A DNA stretch of 64,000 bases, from positions 124,001-188,000 of the forward strand of contig PAAG01000051.1 of the NCBI GenBank assembly GCA_002698785.1. The letters run 5' to 3'. The notes beneath the pieces are model-generated. The model had not been told where the DNA came from, did not search any database, and saw only the letters and a list, made by a program, of their open reading frames with translations. Numbering within the stretch: the first letter of the stretch is position 1; each line of letters starts with the position of its first letter. The translations under genes were made by a program, and so were the position numbers. The stretch comes from Verrucomicrobiales bacterium. GTDB taxonomy: Bacteria; Verrucomicrobiota; Verrucomicrobiia; Verrucomicrobiales; DEV007. Below, piece after piece: positions 51,902 through 62,700 of this stretch.

Positions 51902-52822
51902 CTAGAAATAGCCTTCCTTTTTGCGGTCCTCCATGGCGGTCTCGGAGCGCTTGTCATCGGCACGAGTGCCACGCTCGGTCTGGCGTGCGGTGGCGACTTC
52001 CTGAATGATGGCTTCCATATCGGAGGCATCTGAGTAGACAGCACCGGTGCAGGTCATGTCACCGATCGTACGAAAACGAACCGTCGCGTTTTTCTCGACT
52101 TCTTCGCCCTCCTGAGGAATGACGACGTCGGAGATGGCAAGCATCGCTCCCTGGCGGTGCACCACATCGCGTTGATGTGAGAAATAGAGGCTAGGAAGCG
52201 GAATGTTCTCTGCCTTGATGTATTGCCATACATCCATCTCCGTCCAGTTGGAGAGAGGGAACACGCGGAAGTGTTCTCCATGGTGTTTGCGGCCATTAAA
52301 AATATTCCAGAGTTCAGGACGCTGGTTTTTCGGGTCCCACTGACCGAAATCATCGCGGTGTGAGAAGAAGCGTTCCTTGGCCCGGGCCTTTTCCTCGTCA
52401 CGACGACCACCACCGAGACAGGCGTCATACTGGCCATCTTCGATAGCGTCGAGAAGAGTGACTGTCTGAAGAGCATTCCGGCTCGCATAGGGGCCTTTTT
52501 CTTCCTGAACGCGGCCTTGATCGATCGAGTCCTGTACGAGTGCGACTTTGAGATCGGCGCGAATTTCTTCTACGAAAGAATCGCGATACTCGAGTGTTTC
52601 GGGAAAGTTGTGCCCTGTGTCGACATGCAGAAGCGGGAAAGGAAGGCGAGCAGGATAAAACGCTTTCCGTGCGAGGTGAGCCATTACAATAGAGTCTTTA
52701 CCACCCGAGAACAGCAAAGCTGGCCGCTCGAATTGTGCAGCCGTCTCGCGAAGGATATAGATCGCCTCGGACTCCAACTGAGCGAGGTGATTGACTCGGT
52801 ACGAGTTTCTTTCTTCTTCCAT
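51902..52822 (-). CDS. cysD: Sulfate adenylyltransferase catalytic subunit
   Basis: This 306-residue enzyme makes adenosine phosphosulfate from ATP and sulfate with CysN. The PP-loop is S-G-G-K-D-S (39-44), followed by D-T-G-H-N-F-P-E and later G-G-R-R-D-E-E-K-A-R-A-K-E-R, a CysD signature. The C-terminal D-D-K-R-S-E-T-A-M-E-D-R-K-K-E-G-Y-F is the usual ending. The ATG at 52822 gives M-E-E-E-R-N-S-Y; the in-frame extension to 52900 runs into the cysC gene and is rejected. Gap to cysN 45 bp. Confidence 0.95.
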   Translation of the reverse strand: MEEERNSYRVNHLAQLESEAIYILRETAAQFERPALLFSGGKDSIVMAHLARKAFYPARLPFPLLHVDTGHNFPETLEYRDSFVEEIRADLKVALVQDSIDQGRVQEEKGPYASRNALQTVTLLDAIEDGQYDACLGGGRRDEEKARAKERFFSHRDDFGQWDPKNQRPELWNIFNGRKHHGEHFRVFPLSNWTEMDVWQYIKAENIPLPSLYFSHQRDVVHRQGAMLAISDVVIPQEGEEVEKNATVRFRTIGDMTCTGAVYSDASDMEAIIQEVATARQTERGTRADDKRSETAMEDRKKEGYF

Positions 52823-52848
52823 GTTTCTTTTCTTATAAAGGATCGATA

Positions 52849-53457
52849 TCACGAACGGACCAACTTCTCCTGTGCGGCCTCCAGAAGTTGGGAGAGGCAT
52901 TCCTCTTCGCTAAATGCCTCCGTGTCAATGATGAGGTCGGGCCGCTCCGGCTCCTCGAAGGAGGAGTCTTTCCCGGTGAACTGCTTTACTTCGCCGGCTT
53001 TCACCTTGGCATACAGTCCTTTCGGATCTCGTGCAGCACATGTTTCGAACGAGGCTTTCACATAGACTTCGAGGAGGTCGTCGTCTCCCACGATTTCGCG
53101 AGCCATTCGTCGGAGATCGTTCTTCGGCGTGATAAACGAATTCACGACAATGACTCCGGCGTCGGCAAACAGCTTTGATACCTCAGAAACTCGACGGATG
53201 TTTTCGAGGCGATCTTCATCGGAAAATCCGAGATTATTGTTCAAGCCGGATCGGATGTTGTCTCCGTCGAGGACTTTCACAAATCGTCCCTGTTCATGGA
53301 GCCGACGTTCGAGAAGATTCGCAAGAGTGCTCTTCCCCGAGCCACTTAGTCCGTACATCCAGATTACGCAGCCTTTCTGACCAAGAAGTTCTTCCTTGGC
53401 CTCTCGTGGCAGCATCTTGTCAAAGACGGGATAGATGTGATCCAAATGGGAGCTCAT
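52849..53457 (-). CDS. cysC: Adenylylsulfate kinase
   Basis: This 202-residue enzyme phosphorylates APS to PAPS. Walker A is G-L-S-G-S-G-K-S-T (36-44). D-G-D-N-I-R-S-G-L-N and G-F-S-D-E-D-R-x-E-N-I-R-R are the APS-kinase motifs, followed by F-I-T-P and C-x-x-R-D-P-K-G-L-Y. The start at 53457 (M-S-S-H-L-D-H) has an SD-like aagga about 11 bases upstream. It links CysDN to the PAPS reductase gene immediately upstream. Confidence 0.94.
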   Translation of the reverse strand: MSSHLDHIYPVFDKMLPREAKEELLGQKGCVIWMYGLSGSGKSTLANLLERRLHEQGRFVKVLDGDNIRSGLNNNLGFSDEDRLENIRRVSEVSKLFADAGVIVVNSFITPKNDLRRMAREIVGDDDLLEVYVKASFETCAARDPKGLYAKVKAGEVKQFTGKDSSFEEPERPDLIIDTEAFSEEECLSQLLEAAQEKLVRS

Positions 53458-53480
53458 ACTCAGTTTCCTTGGGGGGCAAT

Positions 53481-54254
53481 TCAGATTACGAAATCTTCGG
53501 TGAGGTCTTCGTTTAGACCGCATTCGCGTTTCAGTCCGTGGAAACGGGTATCCTCGGGGGACATGCCATCCGCCAGCCTTGTTGTGGTGTGCCAATCTCC
53601 AATGGAGACGTAGCCATCGTCCCAAAGCGGGTGGTAGGGCAGGTTGTGCGCGGTGAGGTAAGCCCCTACATCCATGTCCGTCCAGTCGATAATAGGATGA
53701 ATTTTCAGCCGGCCTTTCTGAGCAGCCAGCACCGGCAGGTTCTCCCGCGTGCTGCTCTGCTGACGCCGAATACCGGCCAAAGTGGCGTCGAGGCCCAATT
53801 CTTCAAGGGCTCGATCCATGGGTTCCACTTTGTTGATACGGTTGTATTTTTCGATTCCTTCGACTCCCTGTTCCCACAGGCTTCCATATCTGGCTTCCTG
53901 CCAAGCGGGAGAAATTTCGCTTCGATAGATCTTCAGATTCAAATCCAGGTCTTTTGTGAGTCGGTCGACGAAATGGTATGTCTCTGCAAACAAGTAACCG
54001 GTGTCGATGAGTATCACGGGAATATCCGGACGCTGGACTGTTGCCATGTGAAGGAGGACGGCTGACTGCGCGCCGAAACTTGACGTCATCGCAATTCTAT
54101 CGCCGAACTTGCCAAGCGCCCAGGCAACTCGTTCCTCGGCAGTTTTCTGCTCAAGTTCTCTGGAAAGCCCGGACAAATCGTCTATACCGAAACGTGCCGA
54201 GGCTGTTGCGAGAGTCTCGGTCTTCTGTTTCTGTTCTGGCGTTTCGTCACCCAT
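53481..54254 (-). CDS. cysH: Phosphoadenylyl-sulfate (PAPS) reductase
   Basis: This 257-residue enzyme reduces PAPS to sulfite. The PP-loop-like [10 protein letters not shown] and [12 protein letters not shown] motifs fit CysH. The C-terminal redox motif is E-C-G-L-N-E (Cys245). The paired cysteines that bind the 4Fe-4S cluster in APS reductases are absent: the position reads [10 protein letters not shown]. It should therefore use PAPS and thioredoxin. That agrees with the presence of cysC in the operon. A TTG at 54260 is in frame; the ATG at 54254 is preferred. It is the first gene of cysHCDN. Confidence 0.92.
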   Translation of the reverse strand: MGDETPEQKQKTETLATASARFGIDDLSGLSRELEQKTAEERVAWALGKFGDRIAMTSSFGAQSAVLLHMATVQRPDIPVILIDTGYLFAETYHFVDRLTKDLDLNLKIYRSEISPAWQEARYGSLWEQGVEGIEKYNRINKVEPMDRALEELGLDATLAGIRRQQSSTRENLPVLAAQKGRLKIHPIIDWTDMDVGAYLTAHNLPYHPLWDDGYVSIGDWHTTTRLADGMSPEDTRFHGLKRECGLNEDLTEDFVI

Positions 54255-54505
54255 GCTCAATTCTACTTATTCTTGATAGGAATAGTCGAGTTTTGACGCA
54301 CGCAACTAACTATCCTTACGAAGAACCGTCAACCAATTTCAGAAAGCGACGTGGGAATTCGTAGAAATTGCACAATTTCTGCTTCCCTTCGGCAAAAGCA
54401 TGCGTAGTTGACTCTTGTCCGGTCGCTGCCATCTTCTCCGCCTCTTTCCTGTCCGGACGCGAAAGGCGATCCAATTTATTTCGAACCAAACCCAACACAG
54501 AAACC

Positions 54506-55141
54506 ATGTCAGTACTTGTCGGCAAATCTGCCCCATCATTCTCTGCCAGCGCCGTTGTTGACGGCCAAATCGTAGAAAACTTCTCCCTCGACCAATACAA
54601 GGGTTCCAAATACGTCGTGTTTTTCTTTTATCCCAAGGACTTCACTTTCGTTTGCCCCACTGAACTTCACGCATTCCAGGACAATCTCGCCGCATTCGAA
54701 GAGCGTGACGTAGCGGTCGTAGGTTGCTCGACAGACACGGAGATGTCCCACTGGGGCTGGACTCAGGTTCCCCGAGATAAAGGTGGAATCGGCGGTGTGA
54801 CCTACCCTCTCGTTGCTGACACCAACAAGACAATCTCAGCCGCTTATGACGTTCTCGTCGGCGACTATAAGCTCGGTGAAGATGGCTCACTGGATGCAGA
54901 GGGTGAGTTGGTCGCTTACCGCGGACTTTTCCTGATCGACAAGGAAGGCATCGTGCAACACCAGCTCGTAAACAACCTGCCACTGGGACGTTCTATCAAA
55001 GAAGCCCTGCGCATGGTCGACGCTCTTCAGCACTTCGAAGAAAACGGCGAAGTCTGCCCCATGGACTGGGAGAAGGGCTCCGAAGCAATGGAAGCAAATC
55101 ACGAGAGCACTTCTGCGTATCTCGCGAAGTCCGCTTCCTGA
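54506..55141 (+). CDS. Typical 2-Cys peroxiredoxin (AhpC/TSA family)
   Basis: This 211-residue cytosolic thiol peroxidase has its peroxidatic Cys50 in F-T-F-V-C-P-T-E and its resolving Cys184 in G-E-V-C-P-M-D-W. It reduces hydrogen peroxide and alkyl hydroperoxides, taking electrons from AhpF or thioredoxin. The frame is open upstream to 54368, but the ATG at 54506 gives the standard start M-S-V-L-V-G-K. It diverges from cysH and is followed by a terminator. Confidence 0.95.
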   Translation: MSVLVGKSAPSFSASAVVDGQIVENFSLDQYKGSKYVVFFFYPKDFTFVCPTELHAFQDNLAAFEERDVAVVGCSTDTEMSHWGWTQVPRDKGGIGGVTYPLVADTNKTISAAYDVLVGDYKLGEDGSLDAEGELVAYRGLFLIDKEGIVQHQLVNNLPLGRSIKEALRMVDALQHFEENGEVCPMDWEKGSEAMEANHESTSAYLAKSAS

Positions 55142-55169
55142 CGTTGAAGCAATAGCTATTTCCAACATG

Positions 55170-55210
55170 AAAGGTGCAGGGGGATTCCCTCTGCGCCTTT
55201 TTCTTTTTTT
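55170..55210 (+). terminator. Rho-independent terminator of the peroxiredoxin gene
   Basis: An interrupted stem of about 12 pairs (aaagg-gcag-ggg against ccc-ctgc-ccttt) with a gatt loop is followed by a long T-rich tract, starting 28 bp after the stop codon. Confidence 0.8.
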
Positions 55211-55273
55211 GGGGAGGAGAGCTGGATGTCCAGACTTGCCATTTTGATCTCCGGCTGCTGTGATACAGGTGCC

Positions 55274-55855
55274 ATGAAACGCTTCTTCCCTCTCGTGCTC
55301 CTGCTCCTTACATTCGTCATCATCCCAGCGTCCGTCGCCCAGGGATACAGACACCCACCCAATCCCTACCGAGAGATCGAGCGTATTGAGGGTGAGATCG
55401 CAGACCTCCTTTCGCGCCAAGAGCAGATGCTGGCGGAAACCGAGAAACGGAATGAGAATCTCCGGCAGCTCCACAACCAGAGAGACCGTGCAAAATCAGG
55501 CGGCGAGAAAACAAAAATCGACCTGGAAATCAATGCTCTGAACAACCAGGCGCGAGTCGCGGGAACGGCGGCATCCAAGATCAGCATCGCCATTCAGCGG
55601 AAGGAATTCGAGATTGATCGGATCACTCGTTTCATCCAGTTCTCCACCCACACCGGCCCTTCCGGCGGAGGGGGCGGCCACTCGGGACGAGCACCGGAGG
55701 CAAAGTCGATTTCAGTGGTTCGCACGACTACTGAAGGCCCAGTTCGCGTGACTGGCAAAGGGGTTGGCCATTACGACATTACGATCTACGAAGTTACTTT
55801 TTCCGATGGTTCGAAACAGCGAGTGGAAGACAAGAAGTTCCGACCGAATCGTTGA
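55274..55855 (+). CDS. Hypothetical exported coiled-coil protein
   Basis: This 193-residue protein starts at the ATG at 55274 with a signal peptide (F-P-L-V-L-L-L-L-T-F-V-I-I-P-A-S-V-A). Residues 30-120 form a charged helical coiled coil (E-I-E-R-I-E-G-E-I-A-D-L-L). A Gly-rich linker (S-G-G-G-G-G-H) and a small beta-rich domain with Y-D-I-T-I-Y-E-V-T-F-S-D-G follow. No family is recognised. It could be a periplasmic structural protein. It converges with the PhzF gene. Confidence 0.65.
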   Translation: MKRFFPLVLLLLTFVIIPASVAQGYRHPPNPYREIERIEGEIADLLSRQEQMLAETEKRNENLRQLHNQRDRAKSGGEKTKIDLEINALNNQARVAGTAASKISIAIQRKEFEIDRITRFIQFSTHTGPSGGGGGHSGRAPEAKSISVVRTTTEGPVRVTGKGVGHYDITIYEVTFSDGSKQRVEDKKFRPNR

Positions 55856-55879
55856 TCCCGGTTCCTTACTTACAGTCAG

Positions 55880-56665
55880 TCAAATTTCGATTTCTCCGCG
55901 GAGATAGGTCACCGCCTGCCCTCTGAGGAACACTCGATCCTCGGCGAGAAGACATTCCAACTCTCCACCACGAGCGGAAATCTGTTTGGCACGGAGTTCT
56001 CTTTTGCCCAACGCCTCTCCCCAATACGGTGCCAAAGTCGTATGGGCCGACCCAGTTACTGGATCTTCATCAATTCCAAATCGGGGAAAGAAACAGCGAG
56101 AAACGAAATCAGATTGATCTCCGCGAGCCGATACAAGGATTCCCCTGACATCTAATTCGGCAATCAAACGAAAATCCGGGGTCAGCCTGGCGACGTCTTT
56201 AGCCGACTCCACTATCGCAACAATGTCTTCTCTACCTGCGAGAAGCTCCTTGGTTTTCGATCCGATTGATTCCTCGATTTTTTCTTTAGAAATAGAACAT
56301 GGCCCGGGCTTGTCGGCTGGAAAATCCATCTCATAGCCGGTCCCCCAACGTTTCACTGTGAGAGTGCCGCTCCGTGTCTCAAACTCGATTGCATCTGCTC
56401 TCGACGCTCCTTGAGAAAAGATCACATGGGCAGTAGCCAGTGTTGCATGGCCACACAGATTGACCTCTTTGTTGGGAGTGAACCAGCGCAACCGAAACCC
56501 GCTCCCCTCCGGGACAAAAAAAGCTGTTTCCGAAAGCTGATTCTCCATCGCAATTTTCTGCATTACATCGGAAGGCAGCCACTCGCCAAGAGGAACAACC
56601 GCCGCCGGGTTCCCTCCAAAAACTGAAGACGTGAAGGCATCCACCTGAGTGAGCGGTATTTTCAT
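55880..56665 (-). CDS. PhzF-family isomerase-like protein
   Basis: This 261-residue protein has the two-lobed diaminopimelate-epimerase fold. The conserved catalytic Glu46 is in N-Q-L-S-E-T-A-F-F, with V-N-L-C-G-H-A-T-L-A-T-A and P-V-T-G-S-A-H as the other motifs. Phenazine genes are absent, so this is one of the many PhzF homologues of unknown substrate. The start at 56665 (M-K-I-P-L-T-Q-V-D-A-F) fits the family better than 56695. It diverges from the giant TPR gene. Confidence 0.9.
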   Translation of the reverse strand: MKIPLTQVDAFTSSVFGGNPAAVVPLGEWLPSDVMQKIAMENQLSETAFFVPEGSGFRLRWFTPNKEVNLCGHATLATAHVIFSQGASRADAIEFETRSGTLTVKRWGTGYEMDFPADKPGPCSISKEKIEESIGSKTKELLAGREDIVAIVESAKDVARLTPDFRLIAELDVRGILVSARGDQSDFVSRCFFPRFGIDEDPVTGSAHTTLAPYWGEALGKRELRAKQISARGGELECLLAEDRVFLRGQAVTYLRGEIEI

Positions 56666-56752
56666 GTGACTGTAATAAGAGCGTATCCGGGCCATTTGAC
56701 GACAGCTTTCCAGTCGCCTAACGTTTTCTCTGTGATCGCCACTCGTTGACTA

Positions 56753-59700
56753 TTGAAAATTCGCACGACCAGTCAACTTCCATGGATCTCCGCGCTTGCC
56801 CTTGCGATCGGCTCCCTCATCGGTTTTTGGCCGATACCACTCCTGGGGCAGGAAAGCCCAAAGGAGACCGCTGATGCATCAGCAACCCCGTGGACGGCGA
56901 GTGATACCAGGCTGGCAAATCACTACATCAAACTTCTGCAAAAAGATCCCTCCTACGGGAATGTTTTTAATCTGCTCTGGGACCTGTACAAGAAGAAAGA
57001 TCAAACCTCTCTCTTGCTGGAGTATTTCGAAAAGGCAGCCGCTGGAGATAATGCAGTAGCCAAATTGCTTTATGCTCATCTACTCAGAAAGAACGAGCAG
57101 ACGGATGAGGCAAAGGCCCTCTACGATCAAGCCCTCGATCTCAATCCGGAAAGCGTCCCTGCCTTAAAAGCCCTTGCTGAGATTTCTCTGCAACAGAATC
57201 GACCTGGAAAGTCCCTTTCTCTTCATACCCGGCTGACAAGTCTTATCCCTGCCGACACTGAAGAAGGAATCGCAATACGCCTCCAGAAGGCCAATCTTCA
57301 TAAGTCATTGGATCAACGCGAAGAAGCTGTTTCTACGTGGAATGATCTTCTCCGAGCCAACCCAAATCATATCGCCCTGCGCCAGGAAATCGTCTCACTT
57401 CTCCTGGAGGCAGGCGAAACAGAGACAGCCATCGGTATTCTCAACGAGCTGGCTCTGTCCAGCGACCCACGACAGAAACTGAACGCGTTGCTGGAGCTCA
57501 ACAGGCTCTACGAATTCATTAACGATTTTGAAAATGCGGTTGCCGTATCCGAACAGGCGATGGGCTTACTCCACTTCCGAAGCCACGAGTATCAGGATCT
57601 GTTTGTTCGGCTGATCCGCATTCACGAGCGATTCGATCGGTTGGAAGAGCTCGAGTCAAAACTCACGGAAGAAGCGGATGGGGATAACCCGACTGAAAAA
57701 TCCCTTCTGGATCTCGCCGGTTTTTATCATCTGACAGCAAATCCTCTCGCCGAGGAAAGTGCAGTGAAGAGACTGGTAGCCCGACTGCCCGAGAATCTCG
57801 ACTACCTCGTTCGTCTGACCGAGATCCAGATCCAGAACGATCACTATGAAGAAGCAGCTGAGACGCTTGAAACGGCGCTTTCCTCAGCAGAACAGATCCC
57901 CCTGCACTTGTTGCTTCTCCGGACCAAAATTGAGTTGAGGGGAAAGAGCCGCCAAAGCGCACAGGAGCTTCTCCAAAATCACCTGGCGAAGCACCCACGG
58001 AATCCTGACGAGATTCGAGAGATCCTTGATTTTGCAAGAGACAACTACCTGGACGAGTTGGTGGAGTCCCTTCTGCGGGAAAGCATCGCAAATCCCCGCA
58101 CCGGAATCGACCCGTCTATCGCACCAATCGAACTTGCTAGGTTTCTTCATGACCGAGGCCGGACAGCCGAAGCCGTGGAAGTTCTTGATCAATTTGCGGA
58201 AGGAGCACCGGATAGCGATCAGGTAAAAGCGCAGCGCTATCATCAGATCGCCCTTGTTCTACGCGACCTGGATAGCACCACCGATGCTCTGGATGCGATC
58301 AATCGAGCCATCGAACTGGCTCCTGAGAATCCGGACTATCTGGCTGCCCGCGCTGACCTCTACATCGACCGAAAGAATATCGACGAAGCGATTTCTCAAC
58401 TTGAGACGATCTGGAAGAACAAGTCTTCGCTTGAGGACAAAGCAGAAATCGACCAGCGGCTTTTCAGCTTACTCAGGGGCCATTTCTCCAACGAACCGCC
58501 TCCACCCGAAGAAACGGAGGATCTGACCAAGAACATCGGGACCCTGGCGCAGTATCGGAGAGCCGCTGCGGCACAAAATGCACGAATTGGACGATCAGGG
58601 GATGAGCCTCCACCGGAGGAACTGATGACGTACTACCGAGATATCCTCGAAACCGCGAACGAAAAGCCTTCGTTGGAATCTCGCTATCGAGCCGCCTGGT
58701 GGGCATTCAAACTGCAGGATAATACGGAATGCTACGGACAGCTCACCAAAGCGACCGCGGAAGCCGGGAAACCGGTCGTGGAGGTGGAAAAGCTGCTTCT
58801 GCGACTTGCCGAATTGAACGAGCGGCCAACAAAGATGGCAGAGCACCTGACAAATCTGATAGCCGCCGATCCGGAGAATGCTGATGAATACGCTCAACAA
58901 AAAGCGGAGGTCCGTTTCAATCTGGGATTTGAGGACGAAGCTATTCGAGAACTGACCCGTCTGGCGGCCAAGCCTGAGGCTTCTCTCAATACGCTCAGCA
59001 CCCTGGCAAAACTCTATCAAAGACTGGGAAGCACCAATCGCCAGCTCGATGTGTGGCGGCGAGCCTACCGTGAAGCCAATTCATTTGAGAAACGGCGGAT
59101 CATCAAGCAGCTTTCCACAGCACTGATTGAAGCCGGGAAGCCAGAAGAAGCCTTACAGGTTCAACTCGATCAGCTCGTAAGCGAAAACGATCAGGACCAA
59201 CGGCACAAACAACTCGACGCCCAGCTCACCACGGCCCGGTCACACTTTCTTCTCGATTGGCTGGTGAGCAAATACACGGAACTTGCGATCCAGCATCCGT
59301 TTGACCGGTTTTTCCCTGAAGCGCTCGCCAGGGCACATCATGCTGCCGGGAATTTGGAGGAATCTTTTGAAGCGATGAAAAAGGCCTACTACATGTCAGG
59401 CCAGAGCGAGAACCTGCTCGCTGAGTTGAGTGAGCTTGCCGATGAGCTTGGGGATCTCCGGTCCGCTATTTACTACCGCAGGCAACTGTTGAATCTCGGT
59501 CAACTCGACGACCTTGAGAACTGGCGAGTGCTGGTAGATATGTTAGAGAAGGATCTTCGCGTCGATGAGGCAGAGCTTCTGCGAAGAAGGTTGGAAACCA
59601 AGTTCAGCACAGACCCTGACTTCCTCTCGGAATTGACAGATCATTTCCTAAGGAGTGGTCAATTCCACTCTGCCAGGCGAACGCTGGAAAGGCTCGTCGC

Positions 59701-62700
59701 ACTGCGCGACTGGGACCTCGAATCAAAATTCCGGCTGGGCCTTCTTCTCAAGGAAGAAGGAAGCAGAGGGGAAGCTCTTGATATTTTCGAGTCCATCCTC
59801 ACATCAACCGCGGGTAGTGACTATCACATTGAGGAAGGCCGTTCTGTTCTTCCACTCATCGAAGCTTCTCAACTCTCTGCCGAAGATCGTTCCAATCCCG
59901 GAGCCGAACTCGACCCATTCATTTTCACCATCGAGGGATACCCTTTTCTCGGAGGGGATCTCCAGGATGATCTTGCAGACGAACTTCAAGAGCCACATCC
60001 CGAATTTCACTATCTCCCGAAAGACGGTCCATTCCTCCGACTTCGTGCGATCGAGGAGGCAGCGTCACTTTCCCTTCAATCAGGGAAACAAGAAGAGTGG
60101 AAGAAACGCTGGATTGACTCAGACCGTCCGTTTGTTGAGAAGCTCTGGGCCGCTCGATATTCCGGTGCCACAGACCAGTTGCTCGGTCTGCTGAACGAAG
60201 CAGTAACACCCGACAACCATTTTGATCGTTTGTTCGGCGTCTATCTACGTTTCCTCTGCGAAGATCCAGATTCGGTAATCTCCTGGACCAAAGAAGAAGA
60301 CGAGACTGTCCCGACTCAATACCCGAGACTGAGATTCGCTGAGATGGCTTCCCTGCTACTTCTCAAGGACAATCCGAATGACTCGCTGGTTCAGAGGGAT
60401 CAAATCTTCCAAGTCCTGAATGCTCTTGAAATCAACAAGACCATTATGGTCCACCTCTTCGCCGAGTTGAGGAAAGCGGGAGAGTTTGAGTCGGCTTACC
60501 TCGCGGGAACTCTTTCGCCCCACAGCGAAGGGAGTCTGGATGCAAACTTTCTCTTTGCCCTGTCGCAGGTTGCCGGATGGGCTGGTCGACGTGACGACCG
60601 GGAGCGATATCTCGATCAATCTCTGGACGTAATGATGGAGAACAATCGCTCGGAAGGTTCCAGCCAATTTCTCAACGCACTCTCGGAAAAGCTCTCCCTT
60701 CTTGAGGATGATCCAGCACGCCTCGAATATGTGACCGATATTCGAAGGGAATTGAAGGAAGCCCCGTTGACCAGCGGCGCAGATACTTTGGAGAGAGAAG
60801 TCCTGATTTCTATAACCGAAGGTAATTTCGATCGAGCCGCTGCCGAACTTGCTGATCTTCTTTCCCGACAGATCGAATTCCTACTCCCCCAGGAAGACGA
60901 TCCTGAACAATCGCGTTTCAATCAAAGTCAGGGGTGGCAACGAATGAGTCGTTTGATCCAATTTTATTCGGATCGTATCCCCTTTCATCGGGAGCGAGGC
61001 GAACGGTTGGTGGAAACTCTCGTCACCCAGGTGGCTCACCAGTCCATCGATCCGTCAGCCCTTTCTGAATTTGAACAATTCCAGATCGATCTGCGTTCTT
61101 TGCGACTGGACTGGATCCCTGCGCCGGAACGACAACAAATCGTTCAGGAAATCTATGGAGGCCTTTCTGATCGCGACAGCGGAATGGAGCTCGGCAAGAG
61201 TCTGGAGAATCAGGGATACTATCGAGAGGCAGTTTTTGCCTATGAAGCAGAGGCTCTTCGTGAAGATCGCGACTACGCTCCCTTCCAGGGGCTCTTTGAA
61301 GCATGCATGGAATCCCTTGTCGCCCGTCCCGCTCTCCAGATGATCGCTCGCATCAACACTCGAGAGTTTTCGTCCCCACCTGGTTTGACGGTCGATTACC
61401 TTAATGAGCAGCATTCGCAATTCCTGCTCATTAATCGAGATCTCGAACGATTGCTGCAATTGAGTCACTTCCCCCCCGACAAGGATACGGAAGCTTCACG
61501 CACTGCTCAGGGTCATCTACCCTACCTCGATGCACTGGTGGAAGCCTATCGCCTGACTGGGGAAAACGACTCTCTCCTGCGTCTTCTCTCCCATCTGCGA
61601 AACCGGCAAAAAGCAACCGACGAACAGCTTTACCTGGGAGCCGACACTCTGATGCGCTCTGGAAGAAATGCGGAGGCTCTGGATTGGCTTGCTGACCTTG
61701 CTCTCGATGGATCCGATCCCAAGATTGAGAAACGGGCCATGCTCGCCATCGCGAAGGCCGCGGAGGCAACAGGTTGGGCAGAAGTTGAACTCCTGCGAGA
61801 AGTGGCGGAACAGAGCCTGACACAACAACCTCCGCATATCACGAGACAACTGGCTGACTCCCTGGCCCGTGCCGGGAAACGCCGGGAAGCATCGGGGATA
61901 CTCAAACTCCTCCATCGCAAAACTTCAGATCCGCTTCATCGCACCATCACAATGTTGCAACTGTTGAAGATGGATCGAGCCAGCGGGATTGAATGGGCCG
62001 ACCTTTCCGAGGAATTCGGTGCATTATTTCATGACTTTACGTATCACGTGGAATCAGATGCCTTCGGAGAACCGATGCCCCATTCATCCCCTGTAGTCCC
62101 CAATGCAGGCAGGCTGGTCGAGTGGCTTGTGAGCGAAGATGAAGATCGTGAAGGCCTTATCAGGGTTCTGAATGAGAGTTCACCCAATGCAGAAACTATG
62201 TGGCTGCAAAAACTCGTGTCTGGATATTTGAATGATTCATTCGACGAAGACTCGAAATCCGCCTACCTCGCCAGCACCTCGGAGCAGCAACTCCAGATTT
62301 TGGAGACGCTTCCCTTCTTTGGTGAAATCGGTATCCAGATCGCCAAAGGCATCGTCGAAACGTCGTCACTTCCGGGAACGGAATTCTTCCGAAACGAACC
62401 GAGAAGACAACTCTCGTTTTTCACTCGCATCGAAGACCGCGCGAGGATTTTCGAGGTTGTCGACATTCTTCATCAAGAGAGCAAGTCCGATATCTTTCAC
62501 CAGTATGGCCTCGACTCGTGGTATCCCACGTTGAGTAATCGAACCCCATTGCCACGACTGCTCTCAAATCTTGGAGAGACTTCTCTCGCGGCAAATCTTT
62601 TTGAACAGTATCACAAGCAAATCACCCGGTATGAATGGAATCATCAGCCATTTCTGGACGATTATATCGCATTCCTGATTGAGACCGGACAATACGATCG

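Noticed and set aside
53481-54254. APS reductase with an iron-sulfur cluster
   Set aside because: The paired cysteines needed for the cluster are missing, and an APS kinase is encoded in the operon, so PAPS is the likely substrate.
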